From contig NZ_WHLY01000002.1 of NCBI RefSeq assembly GCF_009296315.1, positions 1,302,001-1,366,000 of the forward strand: DNA of 64,000 nt. Direction: 5' to 3'. The position numbers and the translations under genes were made by a program. This stretch comes from Salmonirosea aquatica (lineage in GTDB: Bacteria; Bacteroidota; Bacteroidia; Cytophagales; Spirosomataceae). Shown in pieces: positions 32,974 to 42,006 of the stretch; within the stretch, counting starts at the first letter, position 1, and each line of letters opens with the position of its first letter. The notes under the pieces were generated by a model. The model searched no databases, was not told the DNA's origin, and worked only from the letters and a program-made list of their open reading frames with translations.

Positions 32974-34013
32974 ATGAAAAACCTTTTACTCCCGCATGTG
33001 CCGCCGCGACAAAAAACGGCACGTATGCTGTCTCTGGTATTAATGGCTTGGGCCGTCGTCCTGACGCATGTTCCGGCCCGCGCCGCCGATGAATTGGTTC
33101 AACCGGGTTCTGACCTTCAACCTACCGTAACCCTGCAAATTTTGTCGGGCGATTTGCGGCCCATGAGCAGGATATGACCATTGACAAAACCATGCGCATG
33201 AAGGAAGACCTGAAGGTTCTTCCGAATTACGAGAAAGGGTTTCTTTTCAGGCGGTTTAATCCCGAGCAGAAAAAGGTGTTTAAGGCTTACTACGACCGGA
33301 TCGCCCAAGAACCGGAAGCGAAGCACCTGACCGGTAAGGCGCTCGTCGAATGGAAATTCCAGAGGTACCTCAAGGACTACTACGCCACCGCCAATGGGCT
33401 GGACCGTAATATCGGCAAATTACTGGACTACCTGGATACATCCGGACTAGCCAAAAACACGATCGTTATCTACGCCTCGGACCAGGGATTTTACCTGGGC
33501 GAACACGGCTGGTTCGACAAGCGGTTCATCTACGAAGAATCCATGAAGACCCCGTTGCTGGTGCGATACCCCGGTGTGGTCAAACCAGGTACCAAAGTGG
33601 ATGAGCTGGTTTTGAATATCGACTGGGCGCCAACCGTACTGGATATGGCAGGTGCCAAAATTCCAACCGACATGCAGGGGCAATCATTTCTGCCGCTGTT
33701 GAAAGCCCCACAATCCGCCAAGGTACCCTGGCGGAAGGAAGTGTACTATCATTATTATGAGTTTCCACAGCCCCACCACGTGTATCCGCATTTTGGCATC
33801 CGCACCAACCGGTATAAGCTTGCCTACTTTTACGGAGGAGCTGATTCGTGGGAATTATTCGATCTTCAAAAGGACCCGCAGGAAATGGCCAATATCTACG
33901 GGAAGCCGGGTACGGAGAAAATCGCCACTGATCTGAAAGCTATGTTGAAAAAGCTCATGGAGGAATACAAGGACGAGGAGGCTTTGAAAACATTAGCCTC
34001 AGTCCGAAGGTAG
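32974..34013 (+). pseudogene. Sulfatase remnant: signal peptide joined to C-terminal two-thirds, catalytic FGly region missing
   Basis: ATG 32974 begins a signal-peptide-like start (MKNLLLPHV...HVPARAA) that runs to a stop at 33177. Sulfatase sequence resumes in a different frame from about 33120 (FAAHEQDMTIDKTMRMK) and continues to 34013 with RYLKDYYATANGLDRNIGKLLDYLD, SDQGFYLGEHGWFDKRFIYEES and PLLVRYPG. The part that should hold the metal-binding TDD and the C-x-P/S-x-R formylglycine motif, roughly 200 residues, is absent. Unlike the single-base breaks elsewhere, this is a true internal deletion plus frameshift. The fragment cannot be an active sulfatase. Confidence 0.8.
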
Positions 34014-34049
34014 AAAAGTCTTTGGGATTGGGGATTTTATGGATATTGA

Positions 34050-34487
34050 TGGGATGCAAAACCAACTCTATTTACTGACTGCCTTTCTGGGAACGCTGAT
34101 TCTGGTGGTGGCCCGTGCTTCCAGAAGAACAGCTTCTTCAAAAAGAACAACACGCCGCTGCTGGCATTGGTGATGATGAACGACCCGACGGTGCTGGAGG
34201 CCTCGCGGGTGCTGGCCCAGAATCTGATGCAGGAGAAAAGCCCAGCGCAGGAGAAGATCACCAAGGCCTTCCGCCGGATCGTCTGCCGTAAACCAACCGA
34301 GAAGGAGACGGCAATCCTGAAGGGGTACTTCGAAGGACAGATGGCACTTTTCAGGCAAAAGAAGCTCAACGCCAGCAAGTTACTCGACGTGGGCGAGTAC
34401 CCGCAGGCTAAGATCGCCGGCCGGGCGGCGCTCATGCAGGTCATCGAGACGATTTACAACATGGAAGAAACCATTACCAAAACCTGA
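34050..34487 (+). pseudogene. C-terminal remnant of a DUF1553 (planctomycete cytochrome c-associated) protein
   Basis: The frame open from 34050, with no ATG at a suitable place, encodes NNTPLLALVMMNDPTVLEASRVLAQ, then AFRRIVCRKPTEKETAILKGYF and the terminal ALMQVIETIYNMEETITKT. This matches the C-terminus of DUF1549/DUF1553 proteins, normally 700-1000 aa, which often sit beside sulfatase genes. About 130 residues remain. Together with the truncated sulfatase just upstream it indicates that a longer sulfatase cluster once followed and was lost by deletion. Confidence 0.65.
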
Positions 34488-34837
34488 ATAGGAAGAACCG
34501 GTCTTTAAACGACCATTCCTCATGGTCCCCATTTAGTTGTGAACGATGGCTGCCTTCCTTATGTGAAGCTAGTGCCTCCCTGAATACACTGATATACCCA
34601 GATCTGGAGGAAACAAATTCTGCACTGTGCTCATGCTCTATAATTTGCCCTAAGTTTCAACCCTCCAACTCATGATACCCATATCTTTCCAGAAAAGACA
34701 GGACAGATTCCTACCGCAAAAGAAATCTCATCAAGGCATATAAAATTTAATTACTATTGGATACATGTTATTGAATATAACTATAAGTACCGATACTTGT
34801 TACTTTTTTATTATCTTTATTCTTTGGTAATTCCCTT
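34488..34837. other. Gene-free AT-rich interval
   Basis: No supported gene in 350 bp. The last 100 bp are strongly AT-rich and probably hold the promoter of the small gene at 34838, but no clear TAnnTTTG box was found. This marks the start of a compositionally different stretch reaching to about 38.2 kb. Confidence 0.5.
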
Positions 34838-35140
34838 ATGCACCACGGAATGAAAATTGCCTATTATCTAGAGCCTGATCAAAAGGAAAATTTATTCTGT
34901 TGCATTAAGGAGGGCGAGACCCGCGTTTCTTTTCCGATAGGATATACGGTTTCTACGGAAGAGTGGCATGAACGGGAGGATGGTATTCCAATCTACGACC
35001 CCCAACACGCTACACTTATGAATTTCAAGGAATACTTGAGCAAACGGTATCATGAGTTGACAACACTCGAAATGTCTACTGCCGTTATTCTTGAGACCCT
35101 AAGAAAAGAAGCAGAGCACCTTTTGACGCGGCGTGTGTAG
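34838..35140 (+). CDS. Small protein resembling the Arm DNA-binding domain of tyrosine integrases
   Basis: 100 aa, possibly starting at the second Met (34850). The pattern MKIAYYLEPDQKENLFCCIKEG...VSFPIGYTVSTEEWHE, then YDPQHATLMNFKEYLSKRYHEL, resembles the N-terminal Arm domain that Bacteroidota integrases use to bind att arms. There is no SAM-like or catalytic R-H-R-Y region behind it, so it is either a stand-alone small protein or an integrase fragment. The similarity is by eye and needs a profile search. Confidence 0.45.
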   Translation: MHHGMKIAYYLEPDQKENLFCCIKEGETRVSFPIGYTVSTEEWHEREDGIPIYDPQHATLMNFKEYLSKRYHELTTLEMSTAVILETLRKEAEHLLTRRV

Positions 35141-35805
35141 CTGGCAGAGGTTGAAGAAAAGGATAGTACTAGTCCTTATTTTAAGGCTTCGAATGCATTC
35201 ATTTAACCTAAGAACCTGGTTTCTTTAGTGTTTATCGATCGGGCCAAGCCAAATTCTTTTTCTTTATAGGTGCAATACAAATGAGTTAGGAGGAATAGTA
35301 AGGATTTGAGCCAGTTAAAAAATCTTAATTTGATTATGACACTCGAAAGAGCACATTGCAAAATTTAAATTTGTGTGACTATTCTTTACAATCGACTGAT
35401 TATTAGTCAATTGAAGATATTTTAAATTTGGCTACCAAAAGAATATTGCAATCATTTGACCGTTTTTGGTAAACTTTCTCTCTACACCTTCGGGCAACCC
35501 ATCTTAGGTAATACAGGCATGAGCTAACTGGGACCTGATTCGCTGATAGTCAATTAGTTGTAGTACAAATTGGTATTAATCTAAAAAACTTGTCGCATAA
35601 GGGAATATTGGCCGTAAACCCGTCATCGTACAATAATACATAGCATGATGTGGTATGAGCAATGATTTATATACGGCTTCTTGAGACTCTACGCTACCTC
35701 CGGTGTCAACCATACTGTATTTGGCTCGATAATTGATAAAATATACTGAATCCTGAGACTGCGCTCAGATACCACCACCAAACACCACTACCTAGTGGGT
35801 ACCTA
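35141..35805. other. Gene-free AT-rich interval
   Basis: 665 bp with many stops in all frames and no recognisable domain, tRNA or insertion-sequence end. It may be decayed DNA of a mobile island. The only GGTACC seen lies at its right edge, just before the AraC-type gene. Confidence 0.5.
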
Positions 35806-36363
35806 TTGAAAATCAACATCAAATATATGGTCAGTTCACGCTGTAAAGAAGTAGTTCAAACGGAATTGGACAAACAAGGCCTGCTCTACGGCCCGATTGA
35901 TTTAGGGGAAGTAGAGATTATGGGTATTGTGAATGCTGAGCAGCGGAATCAATTGAAAGAATCTTTGCTGACCCATGGGCTAGAACTTATGGAGGATCCA
36001 AAAGCAATACTGATTGAAAAAATAAGGAATACCATTATCCAAGTGGTGCATCATTCAGATCAGCTTCCCAAAACCAATTTCTCCAACTACGTTAGCCAGA
36101 AACTCGGCTATGACTATACCTACCTGGCCAATCTCTTTTCATCAGTAACGGGCACTACGATTGAACAATATATCATCATCCATAAGATTGAACGGGTTAA
36201 GGAGCTACTATCATACGATGAATTGAATCTGACACAAATCTCCTATCAATTACAATACAGCAGTGTATCACACTTATCCAGTCAGTTCAAAAAGGTAACG
36301 GGACTGACTCCCAGCTACTTTAAGAAATCCAATTACAAAAGGGTTCCTCTAGAAGACTTATGA
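35806..36363 (+). CDS. Short AraC-family transcriptional regulator
   Basis: 185 aa. The C-terminal half carries two helix-turn-helix motifs of the AraC type, the second as LNLTQISYQLQYSSVSHLSSQFKKVTGLTPSYFKK (about residues 142-176). The N-terminal part (IKYMVSSRCKEVVQTELDKQGL...LGEVEI) resembles the heavy-metal-associated-like module of a common group of short Bacteroidota AraC regulators, but the usual first Cys of MVCxRC is Ser here. That conserved part begins before the first ATG (35827), so TTG at 35806 is the more likely start. Target genes unknown. Confidence 0.8.
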   Translation: MKINIKYMVSSRCKEVVQTELDKQGLLYGPIDLGEVEIMGIVNAEQRNQLKESLLTHGLELMEDPKAILIEKIRNTIIQVVHHSDQLPKTNFSNYVSQKLGYDYTYLANLFSSVTGTTIEQYIIIHKIERVKELLSYDELNLTQISYQLQYSSVSHLSSQFKKVTGLTPSYFKKSNYKRVPLEDL

Positions 36364-37045
36364 GGCCCTCAGTTGCCTGCCTGGAGGGGTACTGATCAAA
36401 TCTAACATGTGCTTTAACTGAAGCCGTCTCCGACCGAATCGAATCCGTTTGTGCTATCCGGGCTGGCGCCCATCGCATCGGAGAGGATAATAGTCCGATG
36501 GAAAATACCTATAAATAGCTCAACTTAGCTTCCCTTTCTCAGGTCGATTTTGTAGACCTCCTCACGGCTATACAGGCACCTGTACTTCTAGCTACTCTGG
36601 GCAATCCTAGGGGTTAGCTGTTAAAAATGTGCATAACGCCTACTATATCAATGTGTCCGACTTAAATCAAGAAATGGTGATCGGTAAACTCCTAACAAAT
36701 AACGATCTTTCCCTTATACAGATTCAGAGTTAAAATCAGGGACTCAGCTTTAAAAGAGGATAGCTTTACTAACGCTTTTACCAATCGCTTCTAGAGGATA
36801 CCGCCGTGGGGTACTAAGCTTTCCTCTTGCTATCAATAAAGTTGTCAGTCTATCGGTCAATCACTTCGGCACACTCATATTTTCCACATCATTTCGACTA
36901 CAATTGGCTAAATTAATTATTAGTTACATTTAATATGCTATATATGTGAATTCTATAACAATCATGTATTCTTATGTAACGATAATGACTACTATTAACC
37001 CGACCTTGTCAGGACTAATACAACAACATTTAAACATCAATAAAG
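36364..37045. other. Gene-free AT-rich interval upstream of the ice-binding gene
   Basis: 682 bp without a supported gene. The last 100 bp are very AT-rich (TATGCTATATATGTG near 36930) and should include the promoter of the gene at 37046. An open frame starting at 36946 overlaps that gene in another frame and is not credible. Confidence 0.5.
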
Positions 37046-38164
37046 ATGAAGCCAATATTATTAGTTTTGACACTGTTCATTGCGTTTGCTTTTTCCCGTT
37101 TGAGTCTCGGTCAAGTCCCCAATTTGGGAACTGCTTCCAATTATGCCCTCTTTACGGTGGTCGGCGCCTTTTCTAACAACGGAGGTACTTTAGTAAAGGG
37201 AAATATCGGAACCAATTCGGGCGCACTCACGGGTTTCCCGCCAGGCGAAGTGATGGGAGAAACCCATGTAGCCAATGCATCCTCCCTTCAGACTGCCAAT
37301 GATGTGACAGCCGCTTACGCCGAACTAACTGCTACAGGTTGCACAGCCCCGATCAGCGCCAGCATAGGGGGGCAGACTCTGACAGCAGGCGTATATTGCC
37401 AGAGCGGTTCTTCTGCTTCAGATTTGACGGGTGTTCTGACATTGGACGGGCAAGGAAACCCGAATGCCGTTTTTATCATTAAGCTAACGGGTGCACTTTC
37501 TACCGCTACTGGTTCTAGCATTGTACTGATCAACGGTGCTTCTTTTGAAAATGTATATTTTCAAGTGAATGGTGCCGTCAACTTGGGAATCGGTTCAGTT
37601 TTCAAGGGAACTATCCTAGCCAATGGAGCAATCAGTTTACTAACGGGTGCTTCGCTTCAAGGAAGAGCTCTATCAATCGCCGGAGAAATCAACCTGGATG
37701 CCAACAAAGTCAACGTTGCCCCGGATTTGACGCCCTCTATTTTCTCGAATGGTGCCACCTATAACGCCAATGAGCAGAAGGACGTCGTGCTTGTCATCTA
37801 TAATATTGGCCCAGTTGCAACCACCAGTCCGGTAACTTTTGAGTTCAACAAACTAACCCCCTCATTCACCACCTCAATCAATTCCACCGCTACCACTGCA
37901 ACAGTAACAGGCAATGGTAGCGTGGATAATACAGAATGGACATTTACGGAGCAAGCCACACGCTATGTAGTGACTCTGAAAGATGGCTTCTCGATTTCGG
38001 CAGGGGCCAACAAGAAAATTGTGATTCAGGTCACTGCGACCAATACTCCCAACGCAGCGGCTACCATCACGGCCAGGGTCTTCAACGGAACTGGTGGGGG
38101 CGAAACCCCAACCACCAACAACAGTGCCGTGTATCGGATAAGTATTAACGATTCAAACAATTAA
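37046..38164 (+). CDS. DUF3494 ice-binding (antifreeze-like) secreted protein
   Basis: 372 aa with a signal peptide (LLVLTLFIAFAFSRLSLGQ). The first about 220 residues form the DUF3494 beta-helix that binds ice: LGTASNYALFTVVGAFSNNG, GNIGTNSGALTGFPPG, LTAGVYCQSGS, LTLDGQGNPNAVFIIKLTGALSTATGSSIVLINGA and ILANGAISLLTGASLQGRALS. A C-terminal beta-rich domain (about 230-370) follows. Its DNA has no GGTACC site in 1.1 kb and is more AT-rich than its neighbours, which fits the frequent horizontal transfer of this family. It is probably co-transcribed with the T9SS gene 22 bp downstream. Confidence 0.9.
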   Translation: MKPILLVLTLFIAFAFSRLSLGQVPNLGTASNYALFTVVGAFSNNGGTLVKGNIGTNSGALTGFPPGEVMGETHVANASSLQTANDVTAAYAELTATGCTAPISASIGGQTLTAGVYCQSGSSASDLTGVLTLDGQGNPNAVFIIKLTGALSTATGSSIVLINGASFENVYFQVNGAVNLGIGSVFKGTILANGAISLLTGASLQGRALSIAGEINLDANKVNVAPDLTPSIFSNGATYNANEQKDVVLVIYNIGPVATTSPVTFEFNKLTPSFTTSINSTATTATVTGNGSVDNTEWTFTEQATRYVVTLKDGFSISAGANKKIVIQVTATNTPNAAATITARVFNGTGGGETPTTNNSAVYRISINDSNN

Positions 38165-38186
38165 TTCACGTCTAACGAAAACCAAC

Positions 38187-39227
38187 ATGAGAAAGCGTAT
38201 TTTAAATTATATGCGGCTGGCTGTGTTCATCAGCGCATTTGCCTCTGCGGGTGTTACTTTAGGGCAGGATGTGGTGGACCCGCAGATTGCCGCCATCCAG
38301 GTGGCACCGAACGCCATCCCCGTCGGAACAACGGCCACGGCCTCAGTAAACTTCTCCGTGGGGGGGCAGGGGGCCACCACCGCTCCGGTTGGTTCGGTTA
38401 CTATTCAAGTCTCATTTCCGAACTCCTACAGGCCGGTACCCGAGGGCACTCCTACCATTACGCAGACCGTTCCGCTGTTTACCTTTACCTACGATGCGCT
38501 AAACCGTACGTTTAACGGGACAAACAGCGTAGCTCTGGCACCGGGGGATGGTACTCAGATCGACATTACTGTCGGGGGGTACACGGCTACGGCCAGCGCG
38601 ACCACCGTGGCCAACCTTTCGTACGCCCCCCAGCCCCCAGGCAACATTACCGAGAATGACAACCGCTCGACCACGGCCAGCGTCACAGGGGCGCCGAATC
38701 CCGTCTCCCTGATCAGCTTCACCGCCCAGAAGGAAGCCCAGACAGCCGTGCTCAGCTGGAGCACGGCCGAGGAGATCAACAGTGACCGCTTCGAGGTGGA
38801 ACACAGCCTCAACGGCAAGAACTGGCGGATGATCGGCAGCGTGGCCGCCAGAGGCAACAGCAGCAGCACGCAGTGGTACACCTTCACGGACGCCGACCCG
38901 GCCGACGGCTCCAACCTCTACCGGCTGCGGATGGTCGACCGCGACGGTACCTTCGATTATACCCGCGCCAGGAGCCTGGAATTCGACATCAGGCTCGAGA
39001 CGGCGCTCTACCCCAACCCTGTATCCGAACGCCTGCTGCTGAAAGCAGGCGACCTGAGCCAGATCCGCCGGGTGGAGCTCTACAATGCGTCTGGGAAAAG
39101 CGTGCTGGAGTCGGAGGCGATTACCGCCAGCGGCATCGATGTGAAGGGCCTGCCTACCGGCTTCTATGTGGTCAGGGTCACGCGTACCAACGGCAGCACG
39201 GACACATTCAAGGTCCTCAAGCAGTAG
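38187..39227 (+). CDS. T9SS-sorted surface protein with beta-sandwich domains
   Basis: 346 aa with a signal peptide ending near GVTLGQ. The middle is a beta-rich region (about 25-170), followed by a fibronectin/CHU-like module (ISFTAQKEAQTAVLSWSTAEEINSDRFEVEHS...) and a type A type IX secretion C-terminal signal (LYPNPVSERLLLKAG ... LPTGFYVVRVTRTNGSTDTFKVLKQ). It should be exported through the T9SS to the cell surface. Its GC-rich composition, with three GGTACC sites in or just after it, contrasts with the ice-binding gene upstream. Confidence 0.88.
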   Translation: MRKRILNYMRLAVFISAFASAGVTLGQDVVDPQIAAIQVAPNAIPVGTTATASVNFSVGGQGATTAPVGSVTIQVSFPNSYRPVPEGTPTITQTVPLFTFTYDALNRTFNGTNSVALAPGDGTQIDITVGGYTATASATTVANLSYAPQPPGNITENDNRSTTASVTGAPNPVSLISFTAQKEAQTAVLSWSTAEEINSDRFEVEHSLNGKNWRMIGSVAARGNSSSTQWYTFTDADPADGSNLYRLRMVDRDGTFDYTRARSLEFDIRLETALYPNPVSERLLLKAGDLSQIRRVELYNASGKSVLESEAITASGIDVKGLPTGFYVVRVTRTNGSTDTFKVLKQ

Positions 39228-39280
39228 GGTACCCCATACGCAGCTGTCAATCCCATTCATCTCCTAAAACAGAAATTCCC

Positions 39281-39427
39281 ATGAACGCATATACATCCAA
39301 TAACGCAACGACGCCCGGGGGCAAGAAGTCATACGTGAAGCCGACGCTGAAGAAGATCGGCTCGGTGGCCAGGCTCACGCTGAAAGGTGGCTCGCAAGCC
39401 GATGCTTTCTCTAACTACAGTCAGTAG
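39281..39427 (+). CDS. 48-aa peptide with lasso-type RiPP leader motif
   Basis: Short gene ending in a double stop (TAGTAG), 53 bp after the T9SS gene. The peptide has Y18-x2-P21-x-L23-x3-G27-x5-T33, exactly the leader pattern that lasso-peptide maturation machinery (the PqqD-like RRE) recognises. The remaining tail is KGGSQADAFSNYSQ. If cleavage followed the usual T-x rule, the core would start at Lys35 with Asp41 as seventh residue, a spacing able to form a macrolactam ring, although Gly is the usual first residue. No cyclase, protease or RRE gene is in the window, so this is an orphan precursor or a leader-like peptide with another role. Confidence 0.7.
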   Translation: MNAYTSNNATTPGGKKSYVKPTLKKIGSVARLTLKGGSQADAFSNYSQ

Positions 39428-40032
39428 TAGATTTTAATGAATTCTTGTAAATGAGAGCTCTTACTGGTACCTCATGTTTAATGGTCGCTAAAACCAACGA
39501 AATTGATACCGTCCAGAAGTTGGCGCTGTGAAGCATATCTAATTGAAACCCCTTTGTCAAAAAGCTACCTTCCACATCCGGCGCATAGGGCCTTTCCTGT
39601 ATTATTTTCTCTATTTACGACAACCCGACTTTCTCGTAGCCTCATAATACGTCTCGGTTCAATGGCTGGCAGAAACAATGCTCTACCTCAATTCCTCATT
39701 TGTCCCGGTTTTTCCAATGAAATTACGGAGGTCGAGAACCTACCTTCATCGACTGACTCGCAACTACTTAAAGGACAGCACTAATCGATCCCCAAGACCT
39801 GGCGAAAGCACAAACGGAGTAAAGTCGGGATCAATGTGCGAATGACAGGTACCGCTTACCTATTTCCGCAGGTACCATAGGGGTTCTTATCTTCTTAAAA
39901 ATATTGCCAGGGCGAAAGGGAGAGGCATTTTTCATTTGCTTCACGGCTGTCTTGGTGGTCATTGGTAGTTTTGTGTGAAGTCTCGCTTTTAATCAGGACA
40001 CTTTTTTCTGCCCTCTTTTCCGAGTCATCGCA
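39428..40032. other. Intergenic region upstream of locus 3 with candidate promoter
   Basis: 605 bp with no supported gene; a 93-codon open frame at 39503-39784 has no recognisable features. TAGTTTTG at 39966-39973 matches the Bacteroidota -7 box TAnnTTTG exactly and would start transcription about 50 nt before the sigma gene at 40033. No -33 box at good spacing was seen. Confidence 0.45.
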
Positions 40033-40653
40033 TTGGCTACCCTACCCCAAAAACCCGGCCTGACGCAGGCAGAAGATTCTGAACTCTGGAAAGCGTTCCG
40101 AGGGGGAGATCGCGTGGCTTTTGGCCAAATCTATGACCTGTACATTCAGGAACTTCTCTCGTACGGCTACCGCATTACCAACGACCGCCAACTGATTCGC
40201 GACAGCATTCAGGATCTTTTTCTCTACTTGTGGGCGCAACGCGAGAACCTTTCCCCTACCGATTCCATTAAATTCTACTTGTACCGCTCGCTACGGAACC
40301 GCATCCTCCGCAACACGGAAAAATCATCCAGACTGGCCACCGACGTACACCTGATCCCTGAACACATCTCAGGTGACCTACCCTTTGAAAGCGCGTGGAT
40401 GGCGGAGGAAAAGCAGGCGGAACAGGCCGATAAGCTACGCGCTGCCATTGCCCGCCTGCCCAAACGGCAGCAGGAAGTAATTCAGCTGCGCTATTATCAC
40501 GATTTCAACGCCGAGGAAATAGCCAAACTTTTGGAAATCAACAATCAATCTGTACGAAATCTGCTGCACCAGGCCATTGGTCGGTTGCGTGATTTCTTTG
40601 GGGAAGGATTCTTCCTTTTCGCTCTTCTCGCTGGTTTTTTCCAAAAACTTTAA
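40033..40653 (+). CDS. ECF-type sigma factor (FecI-like), locus 3
   Basis: 206 aa, with TTG taken as start. Region 2 contains LIRDSIQDLFLYLWAQRE; region 4 contains LPKRQQEVIQLRYYHDFNAEEIAKLLEINNQSVRNLLHQAIGRLR, followed by a hydrophobic tail. FecR follows 67 bp later in the same direction, the standard arrangement. It should drive the SusC/SusD genes of locus 3. Confidence 0.92.
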   Translation: MATLPQKPGLTQAEDSELWKAFRGGDRVAFGQIYDLYIQELLSYGYRITNDRQLIRDSIQDLFLYLWAQRENLSPTDSIKFYLYRSLRNRILRNTEKSSRLATDVHLIPEHISGDLPFESAWMAEEKQAEQADKLRAAIARLPKRQQEVIQLRYYHDFNAEEIAKLLEINNQSVRNLLHQAIGRLRDFFGEGFFLFALLAGFFQKL

Positions 40654-40720
40654 ATTTTTTTGACAAAAAACAGTACAAAAAGACTTTCTCCCGATTTAGG
40701 GGGCAAGAACGACTTGTACT

Positions 40721-41830
40721 ATGTTTCAAAAATACGCCTCCTTCCAGACCGCCGACTTTGTGGCCGATACCGATTTCATCGAGTGGGTTCGTCGGCCAAC
40801 AGCAGCCTCCAACCAATTTTGGCAGGAGTACCTGGAAGTATTTCCCCACCAGCACCCGGCTTTGCAGCAAGCCCGGCAAGCGGTTCAGTTACTGATCCAG
40901 GAAGGCAGAGCGATCCCACCCGCTTCGAAGGAGGCGGAGCAAATCTGGGATTCTATCGAGGAAAGCCTGAATTTTATACCGATTCGCCGGATTGGGTTTC
41001 TGGCCCAAGGCTGGCAACGCTGGGCGGCGGCCGCTGCAGTGGTACTGACGTTGGGCGTGGGATGGTACTTTGCTAGTTCTTCAAAATCGAGTATGCCTGA
41101 GTCTTACCAAACCCTTGTGGAAGAAGCCGAGACGATCCAGCCTTTGGTGGAGGTCGTCAATAAGTCAGAGAAGCCGCGCGTGGTCAACCTCCCCGATGGT
41201 AGTGTCATCACCCTCGAGAAAGACAGCCGGGTAAGTTATGCCAAAGTTTTCGCGGGAAAAAATCGGGAAGTGTATCTAACTGGTGCTGCCTTTTTTGACG
41301 TAACCAAAAATCCTGAAAAACCCTTTCTGGTTTACTCCAATGAACTGGTAACCAAGGTACTGGGTACCAGCTTTCGAATCCAGGCCTTTGAACAGGATAA
41401 GAACATCGTCGTATCGGTAAAAACAGGCCGAGTATCGGTATATGCGCACAAATCTTCGCAACACCCCGATCCCGAAACAACGGGTATGCTTCTGACGCCC
41501 AACCAGGAAGTGCGTTTCACCCGCTCGGACGAACGCTTTAATCGAACGCTCGTAAAGAAGCCGGTCATATTGCTGAGTAAGGAGGAGATGCAGCAATTCT
41601 CATTTGAAGACGCTCCGGTAAGTCAGATTTTTGAAGCGTTGGAAAAAGTCTATGGCGTGGATATTGTCTTTGACGAGGAAGTGATTTCCAACTGCCGGCT
41701 GACAACTTCCCTCTCTGCTGAAACCCTATTTGAAAAATTAGAAGTGATTTGTGAAGGTATCGGGGCCACTTTCAAGGTAATGGATGCTCAGGTGGTGATT
41801 ACCAGCAGGGGATGCGAAAAAATTGATTGA
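40721..41830 (+). CDS. FecR-family anti-sigma factor, locus 3
   Basis: 369 aa. Cytoplasmic part (FVADTDFIEWVRRPTAASNQFWQEYL), transmembrane segment (AAAAAVVLTLGVGWYFA, about 103-120), FecR domain (LPDGSVITLEKDSRVSYAKVF, LTGAAFFDVTKNPEKPF, VLGTSFRIQAF) and C-terminal DUF4974-like region (FEDAPVSQIFEALEKVYGVDIVFD). It lies 176 bp upstream of susC, with a hairpin in the gap. Confidence 0.93.
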   Translation: MFQKYASFQTADFVADTDFIEWVRRPTAASNQFWQEYLEVFPHQHPALQQARQAVQLLIQEGRAIPPASKEAEQIWDSIEESLNFIPIRRIGFLAQGWQRWAAAAAVVLTLGVGWYFASSSKSSMPESYQTLVEEAETIQPLVEVVNKSEKPRVVNLPDGSVITLEKDSRVSYAKVFAGKNREVYLTGAAFFDVTKNPEKPFLVYSNELVTKVLGTSFRIQAFEQDKNIVVSVKTGRVSVYAHKSSQHPDPETTGMLLTPNQEVRFTRSDERFNRTLVKKPVILLSKEEMQQFSFEDAPVSQIFEALEKVYGVDIVFDEEVISNCRLTTSLSAETLFEKLEVICEGIGATFKVMDAQVVITSRGCEKID

Positions 41831-41881
41831 ACTCTAAAATAGGATGCCCATGTAAAACAGCTTATTCTCCCTAATAAAAAA

Positions 41882-41906
41882 CCGATGACGGTTCCAGCGT
41901 CATCGG
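41882..41906. terminator. 9-bp hairpin between fecR and susC, locus 3
   Basis: CCGATGACG (41882-41890) pairs with CGTCATCGG (41898-41906) around a 7-nt loop, preceded by an A-rich run. Position, loop size and the upstream A-run match the hairpin at 5149-5175 in locus 1, while the stem sequences differ. Probably a transcript-processing or attenuation element between regulator and transporter genes. Confidence 0.5.
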
Positions 41907-42006
41907 CCTGTAAAGATTCCCTTTAAGGTACCTGTCAGTACTGGCCGCTTGTGACGGCCGGAGGGAATGTTTTTGCGTTGTCAAACCTCAAAAACATTGT
42001 AAAAAA

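Noticed and set aside
36946-37176. 76-codon frame before the ice-binding gene
   Set aside because: It overlaps the well-supported DUF3494 start in a different frame and has no family features.
39503-39784. 93-codon open frame upstream of locus 3
   Set aside because: No signal, domain or credible codon pattern; the DNA looks intergenic.
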